Positions 12,650 to 20,346 of a DNA stretch of 21,437 nt are shown here, in pieces (position 1 is the first letter of the stretch; each line of letters starts with the position of its first letter). The translations under genes and the position numbers were made by a program. This DNA comes from Betaproteobacteria bacterium (GTDB taxonomy: Bacteria > Pseudomonadota > Gammaproteobacteria > Burkholderiales > Thiobacillaceae), in the NCBI GenBank assembly GCA_020049245.1, contig JAIFLB010000014.1, forward strand, positions 1 through 21,437, read 5' to 3'. The notes beneath the pieces are model-generated. The model was not told where the DNA came from. It saw only the letters and a list, made by a program, of their open reading frames with translations, and did no database searches.

Positions 12650-14509
12650 TTACTCAGCCGGCAACAACGCTTTCTTTCCCGGCGCGGAGTCCAGCAGCAA
12701 CTGGGTATAAGCGTTTTGTGGCCGAGTCAGCAACGTCTCCGCCATACCTGATTCGACAATCTTGCCGCCACGCATCACTGCCACCCGATGCGCCAGATAA
12801 CTCACCACCGACAGATTGTGAGTGATGAACAGGTAGGCCAGGCCATGCATTTTCTGCAAATCGGCCAGCAAATTCAGAATTTGCGCCTGCACCGAAACAT
12901 CCAGGGCACTGGTCGGTTCGTCCAGAATCAGTAATTTCGGTTCCACCGCCAGCGCCCGCGCGATCGCGATACGCTGCCGCTGACCGCCGGAAAACTCGTG
13001 TGGATAGCGGCCAACGGCATCTTCCGGCAATCCAACCTGATTCAACAGATCGTTGATGCGTGCCGGACGCGCCGCCACCGACAGGAAAGATTGTGCCGCC
13101 ATGCCTTCAGCCAGGATTTCGCCGACTTTCATGCGCGGATTCAATGACGAAAACGGATCCTGAAATACGATCTGCATTTCCGAACGCTTGCGCCGCAACG
13201 CCTCGCCGCGCAGGTTGGCAAGCGGCTCGCCGAGCAGACTCACCTGCCCCGCCGTCGGCTCGATCAGGCGCAGAATGGCGCGCGCCAACGTGGTCTTGCC
13301 GCAACCGGACTCGCCGACCAGCGCCAGTGTTTCGCCCGCCGCAACCTGCAAGCTGACGCCATCCACCGCTTTGACATGGCCAACCGTGCGCTTCAACAAG
13401 CCTTTGCGAATCGGGAAATGCACAGCGAGATCACGCACTTCAAGTACGCATTTCGTTAGTCCGGATGCAGTTGCAGGCGGCATCCGGGGAATCGACTCAA
13501 GCGTTCCCGGATTCCGCTGCGCTGCATCCGTGCTACCCACATCCCGGCTACACGGTTCCGCCAGATGGCAGCGCGACCAATGCCCCGGTGTCGCTTCATG
13601 GAATGACGGTGTTTCAACCCGGCAACGCTCGAACACCGCCGGGCAGCGATCGGCAAAACGGCAGCCGGTAAACGCGCTGTCCGGACCCGGCACGCGACCG
13701 GGCAGACTGTCCAGGCGTTCGCCGCGCCGGTCCAGGCGCGGCAGCACGGCGAACAGTTTTTGCGTATACGGATGTTTCGGCGCGGTATACAGAGCAGCGC
13801 GGCTGGCCCATTCGACGATCTGGCCGGCATACATCACCGCGACGCGGTCCGCCATGTCGCTCGCCACGTCGAGATCGTGCGTGATCAACAGCAAGCCCAT
13901 GCCGCGCTGAACTTGCAACGCCTTCAGCAATTTCAGGATTTGCGCCTGCACCGTCACATCCAGCGCAGTAGTCGGCTCATCGGCGATCAGCACTTCCGGC
14001 TCGCCAGCCAGCATCATCGCGATCAATGCACGCTGGCGCTGGCCGCCGGAAAGCTGGAACGGATAGGCATCGAGCTTTTCTCGGCCCAGGCCGACCGCTT
14101 CCAGCAAGCGAACGGCTTCTTCCGACGCAGCCGCCGCACCGGTCAGGCCGCGATGCGCTACCAGCGCCTCATTGATCTGATCGGACACCGTCATCACTGG
14201 ATTCAGGCTGCTCTGCGGCTCCTGGAAAATCATCGCCAGACGCCCGCCGCGCACCTCGCCCATGGCGGCTTCGGTGAGTGCAAATACATCTTCATCGTCC
14301 AGCCGAACGCTGCCCGAAGCAACGCGGCCACCATCCGGCAACAAGCGCATCAAGGCCAGCGCGGTCATCGATTTGCCGCATCCGGATTCGCCCAGCAGGG
14401 CGACGCATTCATTCGCGCCAATCACGAAGCTGACATCATCGACGGGTTTCAGGAGGCGCGCGCCTGCCTGGATTTCGACGCGCAGGTTTTCCACGACAAG
14501 CGTGCTCAT
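12650..14509 (-). CDS. Peptide ABC transporter ATP-binding protein, fused double ATPase (YejF/DppD-DppF type)
   Basis: This protein powers import of oligopeptides or similar solutes through the two permeases encoded just upstream. It fuses two complete ABC ATPases in 619 residues (E. coli YejF has 529). Domain 1 has Walker A GESGCGKS at 40-47, FQEPQSSLNP, signature LSGGQRQR at 153-160 and Walker B LIADEPTTALD. It is followed by an oligopeptide C-terminal domain with Cys283, Cys289, Cys296 and Cys314 in the CxxxxxCP pattern reported to hold a [4Fe-4S] cluster in some DppD/DppF proteins. Domain 2 has Walker A GESGCGKT at 399-406, FQDPFSSLNPRM, FSGGQRQR and LILDEPTSALD. The linker (about 321-352) is encoded by an inserted palindromic repeat. 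The start overlaps the permease stop as ATGA. Confidence 0.95.
   Translation of the reverse strand: MSTLVVENLRVEIQAGARLLKPVDDVSFVIGANECVALLGESGCGKSMTALALMRLLPDGGRVASGSVRLDDEDVFALTEAAMGEVRGGRLAMIFQEPQSSLNPVMTVSDQINEALVAHRGLTGAAAASEEAVRLLEAVGLGREKLDAYPFQLSGGQRQRALIAMMLAGEPEVLIADEPTTALDVTVQAQILKLLKALQVQRGMGLLLITHDLDVASDMADRVAVMYAGQIVEWASRAALYTAPKHPYTQKLFAVLPRLDRRGERLDSLPGRVPGPDSAFTGCRFADRCPAVFERCRVETPSFHEATPGHWSRCHLAEPCSRDVGSTDAAQRNPGTLESIPRMPPATASGLTKCVLEVRDLAVHFPIRKGLLKRTVGHVKAVDGVSLQVAAGETLALVGESGCGKTTLARAILRLIEPTAGQVSLLGEPLANLRGEALRRKRSEMQIVFQDPFSSLNPRMKVGEILAEGMAAQSFLSVAARPARINDLLNQVGLPEDAVGRYPHEFSGGQRQRIAIARALAVEPKLLILDEPTSALDVSVQAQILNLLADLQKMHGLAYLFITHNLSVVSYLAHRVAVMRGGKIVESGMAETLLTRPQNAYTQLLLDSAPGKKALLPAE
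13455..13537. repeat. Imperfect palindromic element inserted in frame in the double-ATPase gene
   Basis: Two arms of about 35 bases face each other around a short centre. Read on the minus strand, the left arm contains CGGATGCAGC, GCAGCGG and AATCCGGG, and the reverse complement of the right arm contains CGGATGCAGT, GCAGGCGG and CATCCGGGG. The element has no stop in the gene frame and encodes residues 325-352 (VGSTDAAQRNPGTLESI...). A shorter TAGCCGGGATG copy at 13541-13551 lies beside the left arm. It resembles GGATGCAGCGCAGCGGAATCC-type intergenic palindromes that I recall from proteobacterial genomes; that resemblance is from memory. Confidence 0.75.
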
Positions 14510-15921
14510 GCGCGTTCCTTTGACTTCGGATCGAGCGCATCACGCACCTGATCAGCGAACAAATTGGCCGCCAGCACCAGCACGAACATAAACACAAAAG
14601 CCGCCGCCAGTTGCCACCACACCACCGGCTCACGCGCCAGTTCCAGGCGGGCGCCGTTGATCATGTTGCCGAAGCTGATCATGCCCGGATCGACGCCAAC
14701 GCCGACGTAGGACAACACCGCCTCGGCCAGCACCAGACCGGAGAAATCGATCACCACGGTAATCAGCACCAGATGCATCACGTTGGGCAACAGGTGGCGC
14801 AGCAGGATGCGCGCATCGGTGACGCCGAACGCCCGTGCCGCCTGGACGAATTCGAGTTCGCGCAATTTCAGCGCCTCGGCGCGCAACAGCCGCGCCAGGC
14901 CGGTCCAGCCGGTGACGCCGAGAATCGCGCACAGCGCCAGCAGGCGTACATCGGAACGGGCGGCGGCGGTTTCGAACAGTTCTGCATGCGTCTCGATCTG
15001 CACCTGCACCACCAGCACGGCAGCGGCGATCAACAGCACGCCGGGGATCGAATTGAGCGTCGTGTAGAGATACTGGATGGCATCGTCGATGCGTCCGCCG
15101 AAATAACCGGCGGCGATACCCAGGGTGAGTGCGAACGGCAGCATGATCAACGTGGTCAGGCTGCCGATCAGCAGGCCGGTGCGGATGGATTTTAACGACA
15201 GGTACAACACATCCTGGCCGACCTTGTCGGTACCGAGGACGTGATAGTGCGGCGCCAGCGCGAGCAGCGCGCCGATAGTGAGCAGAATGACCAGCAAGGT
15301 GAAATTGCGTCGTGGCGGCCCGGTGGCGGAACAAGCGCCACCCGGCAGCCCGAAGCGCGCGCCGCTGTTTTGGCAACCATTGCGGCAGCCGAACCAGGAT
15401 CTCCACAACAGCCAGACCACCCAGCCGCCAAGCAGCCCCAGACCGGCGCGTTCGGATACGTCGGCCCAGAAGTCCCGCTCCGGATCGGCCAGATGCGCGC
15501 CGCCATGCTGCAGTCTTGGGTAATCGCGGGTTTCCCGGCCATTCGGCCCCAGCACCGTTTCTTTGGCGTAAAGATGCGTCGCGAACGGCGCCGAATAGGT
15601 TTTCTCGACGTTTTCGCGCAATGGCTTCAACAAGGCATCCAGCGCGGAAAGCACCTCGCCGCTGTATTGAGCTGGCTGGCTGGCGGGCTGTCCGGCTGGC
15701 GTCGGTAGACGTTCGACGTAATGCAGCGAATCGAGCAGGCCGATACCGATATAGACCGACAGAATCAGCGCGGTTGACGAACCCATGCGACTCCGCATGA
15801 CCTGCCGCCAGGGCGCGCGGAAAGTATCGTTGTTGCGCGCCAGCCAGACCAATAACCCGACGCTTGCCAGCAACAGCAGGATCAGCGCATCGGACCAGAG
15901 CAGGACAGGTTTGATCAGCAT
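14506..15921 (-). CDS. Peptide ABC transporter permease (YejE/DppC type) with long N-terminal extension
   Basis: This is the second inner-membrane permease of the peptide-type importer. Its C-terminal 230 residues are a standard DppC-like permease: GTDKVGQDVLYLSLKSIRTGL, membrane helices, and the EAA loop LEFVQAARAFGVTDARILLRHLLPN that docks on the ATPase, ending with VRDALDPKSKERA. At 471 residues it is much longer than E. coli YejE (341). The extra N-terminal part has two membrane segments (about 8-28 and 46-64), a periplasmic stretch of about 100 residues, and a further membrane segment before a Cys-containing loop (FGCRNGCQN...GGACSATG). That loop is encoded by DNA with a strong inverted repeat. 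It starts four bases after the first permease and overlaps the ATPase start by four bases, so the three genes form one translationally linked operon. Confidence 0.92.
   Translation of the reverse strand: MLIKPVLLWSDALILLLLASVGLLVWLARNNDTFRAPWRQVMRSRMGSSTALILSVYIGIGLLDSLHYVERLPTPAGQPASQPAQYSGEVLSALDALLKPLRENVEKTYSAPFATHLYAKETVLGPNGRETRDYPRLQHGGAHLADPERDFWADVSERAGLGLLGGWVVWLLWRSWFGCRNGCQNSGARFGLPGGACSATGPPRRNFTLLVILLTIGALLALAPHYHVLGTDKVGQDVLYLSLKSIRTGLLIGSLTTLIMLPFALTLGIAAGYFGGRIDDAIQYLYTTLNSIPGVLLIAAAVLVVQVQIETHAELFETAAARSDVRLLALCAILGVTGWTGLARLLRAEALKLRELEFVQAARAFGVTDARILLRHLLPNVMHLVLITVVIDFSGLVLAEAVLSYVGVGVDPGMISFGNMINGARLELAREPVVWWQLAAAFVFMFVLVLAANLFADQVRDALDPKSKERA
15319..15345. repeat. Inverted repeat inside the YejE-type permease gene
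   Basis: CCCGGTGGCG (15319-15328) faces CGCCACCCGG (15336-15345) across a seven-base spacer, with nine of ten pairs matching. It encodes the LPGGACSATG loop (about residues 193-201) between membrane segments. It may be chance in GC-rich DNA or the trace of a small inserted palindrome. Confidence 0.5.
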
Positions 15922-15925
15922 GCCG

Positions 15926-16903
15926 TCATTCCAGCCTCACCCGCGGGTCAGCCCAGGTATAGGAAATGTCGGTCAGCATCAGACCGATGATGTAAAGCAG
16001 CGAACCCAGGAACACCATCGAGCGGACGATGGCGAAATCCTGCGCCTGGATCGCGTCGATGGTGTAGCTGCCGAGTCCCGGAATGCCGAAGAACGACTCG
16101 ATGATCAGGCTGCCCATGAACAGGCGTGGGATCACCACGACGACACCGGTCAGGATCGGGATCATCGCGTTGCCGAGCACATGCCTGAACAGCACACGCA
16201 GATCGGACAGCCCCTTGGCGCGCGCAGTGCGCACGTAATCCTTGCCGATTTCCTCAAGGAACAAGGCGCGGTAGAAACGGCTGGAATCACCGATGCCGCC
16301 GATCAGACTGACCAGCACCGGCATCACCATGAATTTCCAGGCATCCAGGCCGGGCTGGTAGCCGGAAATTGGGAACCAGTGCCACAGCTTGCCCATCAGG
16401 TACTGGCCGCCGATGACGTAGAACAGGCCGGAAATCGACATCAGCGCGACGCACAGAATGACGCCGCCGGTATCCAGCGCGGTGCCGCGAAAGAACACCA
16501 GCAACAGCGCAAAGCTGACATACGCCAGCAAGCCGACGATGAAGGTCGGCAACGCAATCGCCAGGCTGGGCCACATGCGCTGGCCGATCTCGCGGGCGAT
16601 GTCGCGTCCGTCGTCCGACGCGCCGAAGTCGAAGACAAACAACTTGAGCGATTTCTCGACGAACAAGGTATCGCTGACCTTTTCCGCCCCTGCCGCCGCA
16701 GTGTTGAAGAACAGCGGCTTGTCGTAACCATGTTCGCTTTTCCAGCGCTCGATGGCTTCCGCCGTGACATGTTTGGCGCCAAGGTGGATGCGCGCCATGT
16801 CATCCGGCGTGTTGACCATGAAGAACAACGCAAACGTCAGCAGGTTAACGCCGAGCAGAATCGGAATGGCATACAACACGCGGCGCAGCAGATAGTTCAG
16901 CAT
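15926..16903 (-). CDS. Peptide ABC transporter permease (YejB/DppB type)
   Basis: This is the first inner-membrane permease of the peptide-type ABC importer. The 325 residues start with the characteristic MLNYLLRRVLYAIPILLGVNLLTFALFF signal-anchor helix and the following AEAIERWKSEHGYDKPLFF segment of the DppB group. Five further membrane segments follow, with an EAA loop KDYVRTARAKGLSDLRVLFRHVLGNAM and the C-terminal TDISYTWADPRVRLE typical of DppB proteins. The region around 75-95 (TLFVEKSLKLFVFDFGASDDGRDI) corresponds to the first periplasmic loop. It heads the transporter part of a minus-strand operon and lies 21 bases after a small membrane-protein gene. The usual periplasmic binding protein (YejA or DppA) is absent from the window, so it must be encoded elsewhere. 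Substrate is inferred from family only. Confidence 0.94.
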   Translation of the reverse strand: MLNYLLRRVLYAIPILLGVNLLTFALFFMVNTPDDMARIHLGAKHVTAEAIERWKSEHGYDKPLFFNTAAAGAEKVSDTLFVEKSLKLFVFDFGASDDGRDIAREIGQRMWPSLAIALPTFIVGLLAYVSFALLLVFFRGTALDTGGVILCVALMSISGLFYVIGGQYLMGKLWHWFPISGYQPGLDAWKFMVMPVLVSLIGGIGDSSRFYRALFLEEIGKDYVRTARAKGLSDLRVLFRHVLGNAMIPILTGVVVVIPRLFMGSLIIESFFGIPGLGSYTIDAIQAQDFAIVRSMVFLGSLLYIIGLMLTDISYTWADPRVRLE

Positions 16904-16924
16904 GACCTGAAGTTCAACGTCGAT

Positions 16925-17347
16925 TCATCGGCCGGACATGACCACCAGCAGGCCGATCAACAGCAGCAACACCGCATAGGGAAAAGCTACTGTCGGCCGC
17001 AGCGCACTGACGGCATATTCGCGCAGCAGACCGACCACGCCGGCACGCGACGCCAGCCACTCGGAATGCAACTGAAACGCGACTGCTTCGCCGGCTTTAA
17101 CGCCCTCTTCAATGCGCAGGATGCGCGCACCCAAACGCGTCTGGTAGGTACGGAAAATCCCCTCCTGCAGCCACAGCACCAGCAGCAGCAAGACCATCAC
17201 CATCTCATGCAACGCCAGCACGAAACCAAGCGCGCACAGCGCAATGGCGAACAGTTTGATCAGCAGTCCACCCTTTTCATACTGCTCGAAACTGTGATGC
17301 AGCGCGATCCATTCCTGGCCGAGGGCAGTCGATTCAGACATCGGCAT
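16925..17347 (-). CDS. Small membrane protein of unknown function
   Basis: I do not recognise a named family with confidence. The 140 residues have a short soluble N-terminus (EWIALHHSFEQYEKGG), two closely spaced hydrophobic segments (about 28-46 and 48-62, LIKLFAIALCALGFVLALHEMVMVLLLLVLWLQ), an amphipathic central part containing RTYQTRLGARILRIEEGVKAGE, and a final hydrophobic helix (AFPYAVLLLLIGLLVVM) ending SGR. It begins two bases after the glutaredoxin gene stop and ends 21 bases before the first permease, so it is probably co-transcribed with both. The ATG at 17341 (MSESTALG) is an equally good start. The small gaps and protein-like hydrophobic pattern support a real gene; a role in the transporter is only positional inference. 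Confidence 0.8.
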   Translation of the reverse strand: MPMSESTALGQEWIALHHSFEQYEKGGLLIKLFAIALCALGFVLALHEMVMVLLLLVLWLQEGIFRTYQTRLGARILRIEEGVKAGEAVAFQLHSEWLASRAGVVGLLREYAVSALRPTVAFPYAVLLLLIGLLVVMSGR

Positions 17348-17349
17348 GG

Positions 17350-17736
17350 TCAGGCGAACCGGGTCTGCAAATACTGGATGATCTGCGCCGACTCATACAT
17401 CCATTCCGTTTTGCCGTCGGCGCCGGTAATTTTCAGACACGGCACCACCGGTTTACCGCCGCCGGCAACCAGATCGGCACGGTTCTTCGCATCGTTTTGT
17501 GCATCGCGCAGATCGATATTCAGCGATAAACGCCGCATTTCTCGCCGCACCTTGACGCAAAACGGACACGTCTTGAACTGGTACAAGGCCAGATCGCGGC
17601 ATTCCGCATCCACCTTTGCTTGCGCCTCGGGTGCTCGCAGCATGCCTTTCGGCGTGGTGACAAACTCCCAGATCAGGATCAGCGGCGCCAGCAGGATCCG
17701 CAACGTTTTGAAAAAGACTTTGAAAACAAACTTCAT
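17350..17736 (-). CDS. Membrane-anchored glutaredoxin-like protein
   Basis: This is a thioredoxin-fold protein of the glutaredoxin / GST-N type with the active site CPFC in LALYQFKTCPFCVKVRREM. The later parts KPVVPCLKI (cis-Pro for glutathione binding) and WMYESAQIIQYLQTRFA complete a glutaredoxin domain. The N-terminal 30 residues (MKFVFKVFFKTLRILLAPLILIWEFVTTPKG) form a hydrophobic anchor, so the domain is probably tethered to the inner membrane. Members in other proteobacteria have the same anchor and are not well characterised. I use the ATG at 17736; a TTG at 17754 would add six residues. It opens the minus-strand operon leading to the small membrane protein and the peptide transporter, and is divergent from pilU. 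Thiol-disulfide exchange with glutathione is inferred from the motif. Confidence 0.88.
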   Translation of the reverse strand: MKFVFKVFFKTLRILLAPLILIWEFVTTPKGMLRAPEAQAKVDAECRDLALYQFKTCPFCVKVRREMRRLSLNIDLRDAQNDAKNRADLVAGGGKPVVPCLKITGADGKTEWMYESAQIIQYLQTRFA

Positions 17737-17805
17737 GGTGAACGGGCTTTGCAAGTGAAACAGGCACCGGACTATGGCGGATGGTCTGAATTCTGGTCAA
17801 GGCGG

Positions 17806-17833
17806 CTGACAAGCCAATTTCGCGCATTAAACT
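17806..17833 (+). promoter_or_regulatory. Candidate promoter for pilU
   Basis: CTGACA (17806-17811) and TAAACT (17828-17833), spaced by 16 bases, match sigma70 boxes at 5/6 and 4/6. They lie 58 bases before the pilU ATG in the 155-base divergent region with the glutaredoxin gene. No other gene or RNA is recognisable in that region. Confidence 0.35.
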
Positions 17834-17891
17834 GGCGACCGCATTCAACTCGCTCATGTTTCAGCCTCGCCGCCGCTCAGGAGATCACCGC

Positions 17892-19031
17892 ATGCCCGCC
17901 GCCAGCCCCTACTTCACCTATCTCACCGAACTACTGAAAAACATGCTGGAAAAAGGTGCGTCCGACTTGTTCATCACGGTCGGATCGCCGCCGGCGCTGA
18001 AAGTCAACGGTGAACTGGTCGTGTTCAACAGCAAACCGATCAGCCGCGAACAGGCTGAAGAAATCCTGCGTTCGGCGATGAATGAAAAGCAGCAAGCCGA
18101 ATTCCGCGACACGCAGGAATGCAACTTCGCGCTCTCGCTCGATGGCATCGGCCGTTTTCGCATGAACACCTATGTCCAGCGCGGCTCGGTCGGCCTCGTT
18201 GCGCGCCACATCAATACCGAAGTGCCCACCCTGCAATCACTCGGCTTGCCGCCGATACTGGGACAGCTGGTGCTGGAAAAACGCGGCCTGATCCTGATGG
18301 TCGGCGCCACCGGTTCCGGCAAGTCGACCAGCCTGGCGGCGCTGGTGAACCATCGCAACGAACACGCGCGCGGCCACATCATCACCATCGAAGATCCGAT
18401 CGAGTTCATGCACCCGCACAAGAAGAGCCTGATCATGCAGCGCGAAGTCGGCGTCGATACCGACAGCTGGTTCGCCGCGCTGAAAAACACGCTGCGGCAG
18501 GCGCCGGACGTGATCCTGATCGGCGAAATCCGCGACCGCGAAACCATGGAATACGCCATCACCTTCGCCGAAACCGGCCACCTTTGCCTGGCCACGCTGC
18601 ATTCCAACAACTCCAACCAGGCGCTTGACCGGATCATCAATTTCTTCAGCATCGACCGCCGGCCGCAACTGCTGATGGATCTCTCGCTCAACCTGCGCGG
18701 CATCGTTTCGCAACGCTTGATCCCGAATATCCAGGGCGGCCGCACGCCGGCGATCGAAATCATGCTGAGCAGCCCGCTGGTCTCGGATCTGATCCACAAG
18801 GGTGACGTGCACGAGATCAAAGCGATCATGGCCAAGTCGCGCGATCTCGGCATGTGCACCTTCGACCAGGCACTGTTCAGCCTGTGTGCCGACGGCCGCG
18901 TGGCGCCGGACACCGCGTTGCGCTTCGCCGATTCGCAAAACGAGTTGCGCCTGATGCTGAAAACACTGGTGCGCCGCCCGGCAAGTAGCGATGACGTGGA
19001 TGACGATCCCAACGGTCTGTCGATCGTTTGA
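17892..19031 (+). CDS. pilU: Type IV pilus twitching motility ATPase PilU
   Basis: PilU is a hexameric cytoplasmic ATPase that assists PilT in retracting type IV pili. The 379 residues match PilU length (about 380). It has the N-terminal PAS-like domain with KGASDLFITVGSPPALKVNGEL, Walker A GATGSGKST at 138-146, the Asp box TIEDPIEFMHPHKKS, Walker B VILIGEIRDRETMEYA, and the His box TGHLCLATLHSNNSNQALDRI. The sequence LSSPLVSDLIHKGDVHEIKAIMAKS and the acidic tail (SDDVDDDPN) favour PilU over PilT. I chose the ATG at 17892, which has AGGAG eight bases upstream; an upstream in-frame start at 17856 lacks support. PilT, usually adjacent, is not in the window. The gene downstream is a sugar kinase 28 bases away. 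Confidence 0.93.
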   Translation: MPAASPYFTYLTELLKNMLEKGASDLFITVGSPPALKVNGELVVFNSKPISREQAEEILRSAMNEKQQAEFRDTQECNFALSLDGIGRFRMNTYVQRGSVGLVARHINTEVPTLQSLGLPPILGQLVLEKRGLILMVGATGSGKSTSLAALVNHRNEHARGHIITIEDPIEFMHPHKKSLIMQREVGVDTDSWFAALKNTLRQAPDVILIGEIRDRETMEYAITFAETGHLCLATLHSNNSNQALDRIINFFSIDRRPQLLMDLSLNLRGIVSQRLIPNIQGGRTPAIEIMLSSPLVSDLIHKGDVHEIKAIMAKSRDLGMCTFDQALFSLCADGRVAPDTALRFADSQNELRLMLKTLVRRPASSDDVDDDPNGLSIV

Positions 19032-19059
19032 AAGACCATTTCAAACCACAACATCAGAC

Positions 19060-20346
19060 ATGTATCTCGGCATCGACTACGGCACCTCCGGCGCGCGCGC
19101 CTGCGTCATCGCGCCCAGCGGCGAAATCGAAGACATGGCGCGCATCGATTTCGGCAACCTGGCCGATTTCGAGATCGCCGCCAGCTGGCGCGATACCCTG
19201 TTTTCGCTGATCACACAGATTCCTGTCGGCCTGCGCAAGCGCCTGGCGGCATTGGCCATCGACGGCACTTCCGCCAGCGTATTGGCCTGCGACGAAGCAT
19301 TCATTCCGGCGCACCCGCCGCTGCTCTACAACGACGCGCGCGCCACCGAACAAGCTGCGTTGATCCGCCAGGTCGTCGGCGGCCAGCATGCCGCCGGCGC
19401 GGCCACTTCCGGCCTGGCCAAAGCGCTCTGGCTGAACCGCTATGCCGGTCAGCGCGGATCGATGTCGCGCCGCTATCTGAATCAGGCTGATTGGCTTTCG
19501 GGGTTGCTCTCCGGCCAGGCGGTGAGCGACTACCACAACGCGCTGAAGATGGGTGTGGACCTGGAAACCGGTGCCTGGCCGGCGTGGGTGGCCGGTCTGA
19601 TCGACGTCCACGCATTGCCCAAACTGGTCAAACCCGGCCAGGGCATCGGCCTGATCGATCGGCCGCGCGGGCGCGAACTCGGCATCAACCCGGATTGCCT
19701 GATCCGCGCCGGCACCACCGACAGCATCGCTGCCTTCCTCGCCGCCGGTGATGCGGCACACCCCCCTCAACCCGGTGACGCGGTCACCTCACTTGGCAGC
19801 ACGCTGGTGCTGAAGTTGCTGTCGGAAAAACGCGTCGATGCCGGCGAATACGGCATCTACTCGCACTGGTTCGGCAACCAATGGCTGGCTGGTGGCGCCT
19901 CCAACGCCGGTGGCGCGGTGTTGCGGCAACACTTCGATGATGCGGAACTGATCGCGCTGTCGCGCGAAATCAACCCGGAACGCACGAGCGAGCTGGATTA
20001 CTACCCTTTGCCGGCGAAAGGCGAACGTTTTCCATACCACGATCCCGCGCGCCCGCCCTGCCTGGAACCACGTCCTGAAAGCCGGGCCGAATTCCTGCAC
20101 GCCATCCTGCAAGGCCTGGCCAAGATCGAAGCGCTCGGCTACGCCAAACTCGCCGAACTCGGCGCCACTCACCTGCGCAGCGTGGTCAGCGCCGGCGGCG
20201 GTGCGAAGAACCCCACCTACAGCCGGATTCGCGCGCGGCTGTTGCAGGTGCCGCTCAGCCAGGCCAGCCAGGATGAAGCCTGTTATGGCAGCGCCCGCCT
20301 GGCACGCCACGGCCGCACGCTGTTTCCGGGAGAACACGATGCCTGA
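19060..20346 (+). CDS. FGGY-family sugar kinase, SePSK-type D-ribulose kinase
   Basis: The protein belongs to the FGGY carbohydrate kinases and resembles the Synechococcus elongatus SePSK / plant XK-1 group, whose characterised members phosphorylate D-ribulose to ribulose 5-phosphate. Matching features in 428 residues are the N-terminal phosphate loop LGIDYGTSGARA (Asp6), LAIDGTSASVLACD, PLLYNDAR, NQADWLSGLLSG, SDYHNALKMGVD, AGTTDSIAAFLAAGD with the catalytic Asp221, AVTSLGSTLVLKLLS, WLAGGASNAGGAVLRQ, LDYYPLPAKGERFP, LEPRPESRAEFL and SAGGGAKNPTY. The position of Asp221 agrees with SePSK as I remember it. The start at 19060 is set by the family N-terminus; no Shine-Dalgarno is visible. The gene overlaps the next gene by eight bases. 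Its function beside pilU is unclear. Confidence 0.9.
   Translation: MYLGIDYGTSGARACVIAPSGEIEDMARIDFGNLADFEIAASWRDTLFSLITQIPVGLRKRLAALAIDGTSASVLACDEAFIPAHPPLLYNDARATEQAALIRQVVGGQHAAGAATSGLAKALWLNRYAGQRGSMSRRYLNQADWLSGLLSGQAVSDYHNALKMGVDLETGAWPAWVAGLIDVHALPKLVKPGQGIGLIDRPRGRELGINPDCLIRAGTTDSIAAFLAAGDAAHPPQPGDAVTSLGSTLVLKLLSEKRVDAGEYGIYSHWFGNQWLAGGASNAGGAVLRQHFDDAELIALSREINPERTSELDYYPLPAKGERFPYHDPARPPCLEPRPESRAEFLHAILQGLAKIEALGYAKLAELGATHLRSVVSAGGGAKNPTYSRIRARLLQVPLSQASQDEACYGSARLARHGRTLFPGEHDA

Noticed and set aside
15785..17758. A 657-codon plus-strand open frame
   Set aside because: It lies antisense to the permease, small membrane protein and glutaredoxin genes, and its translation is rich in Gln, His and Arg with no domain, as expected for the opposite strand of GC-rich genes.
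17740..17857. Minus-strand open frame beginning MSELNAVASL upstream of the glutaredoxin gene
   Set aside because: Only about 40 codons fall outside the glutaredoxin gene, no family is recognisable, and the rest is an out-of-frame reading of that gene.
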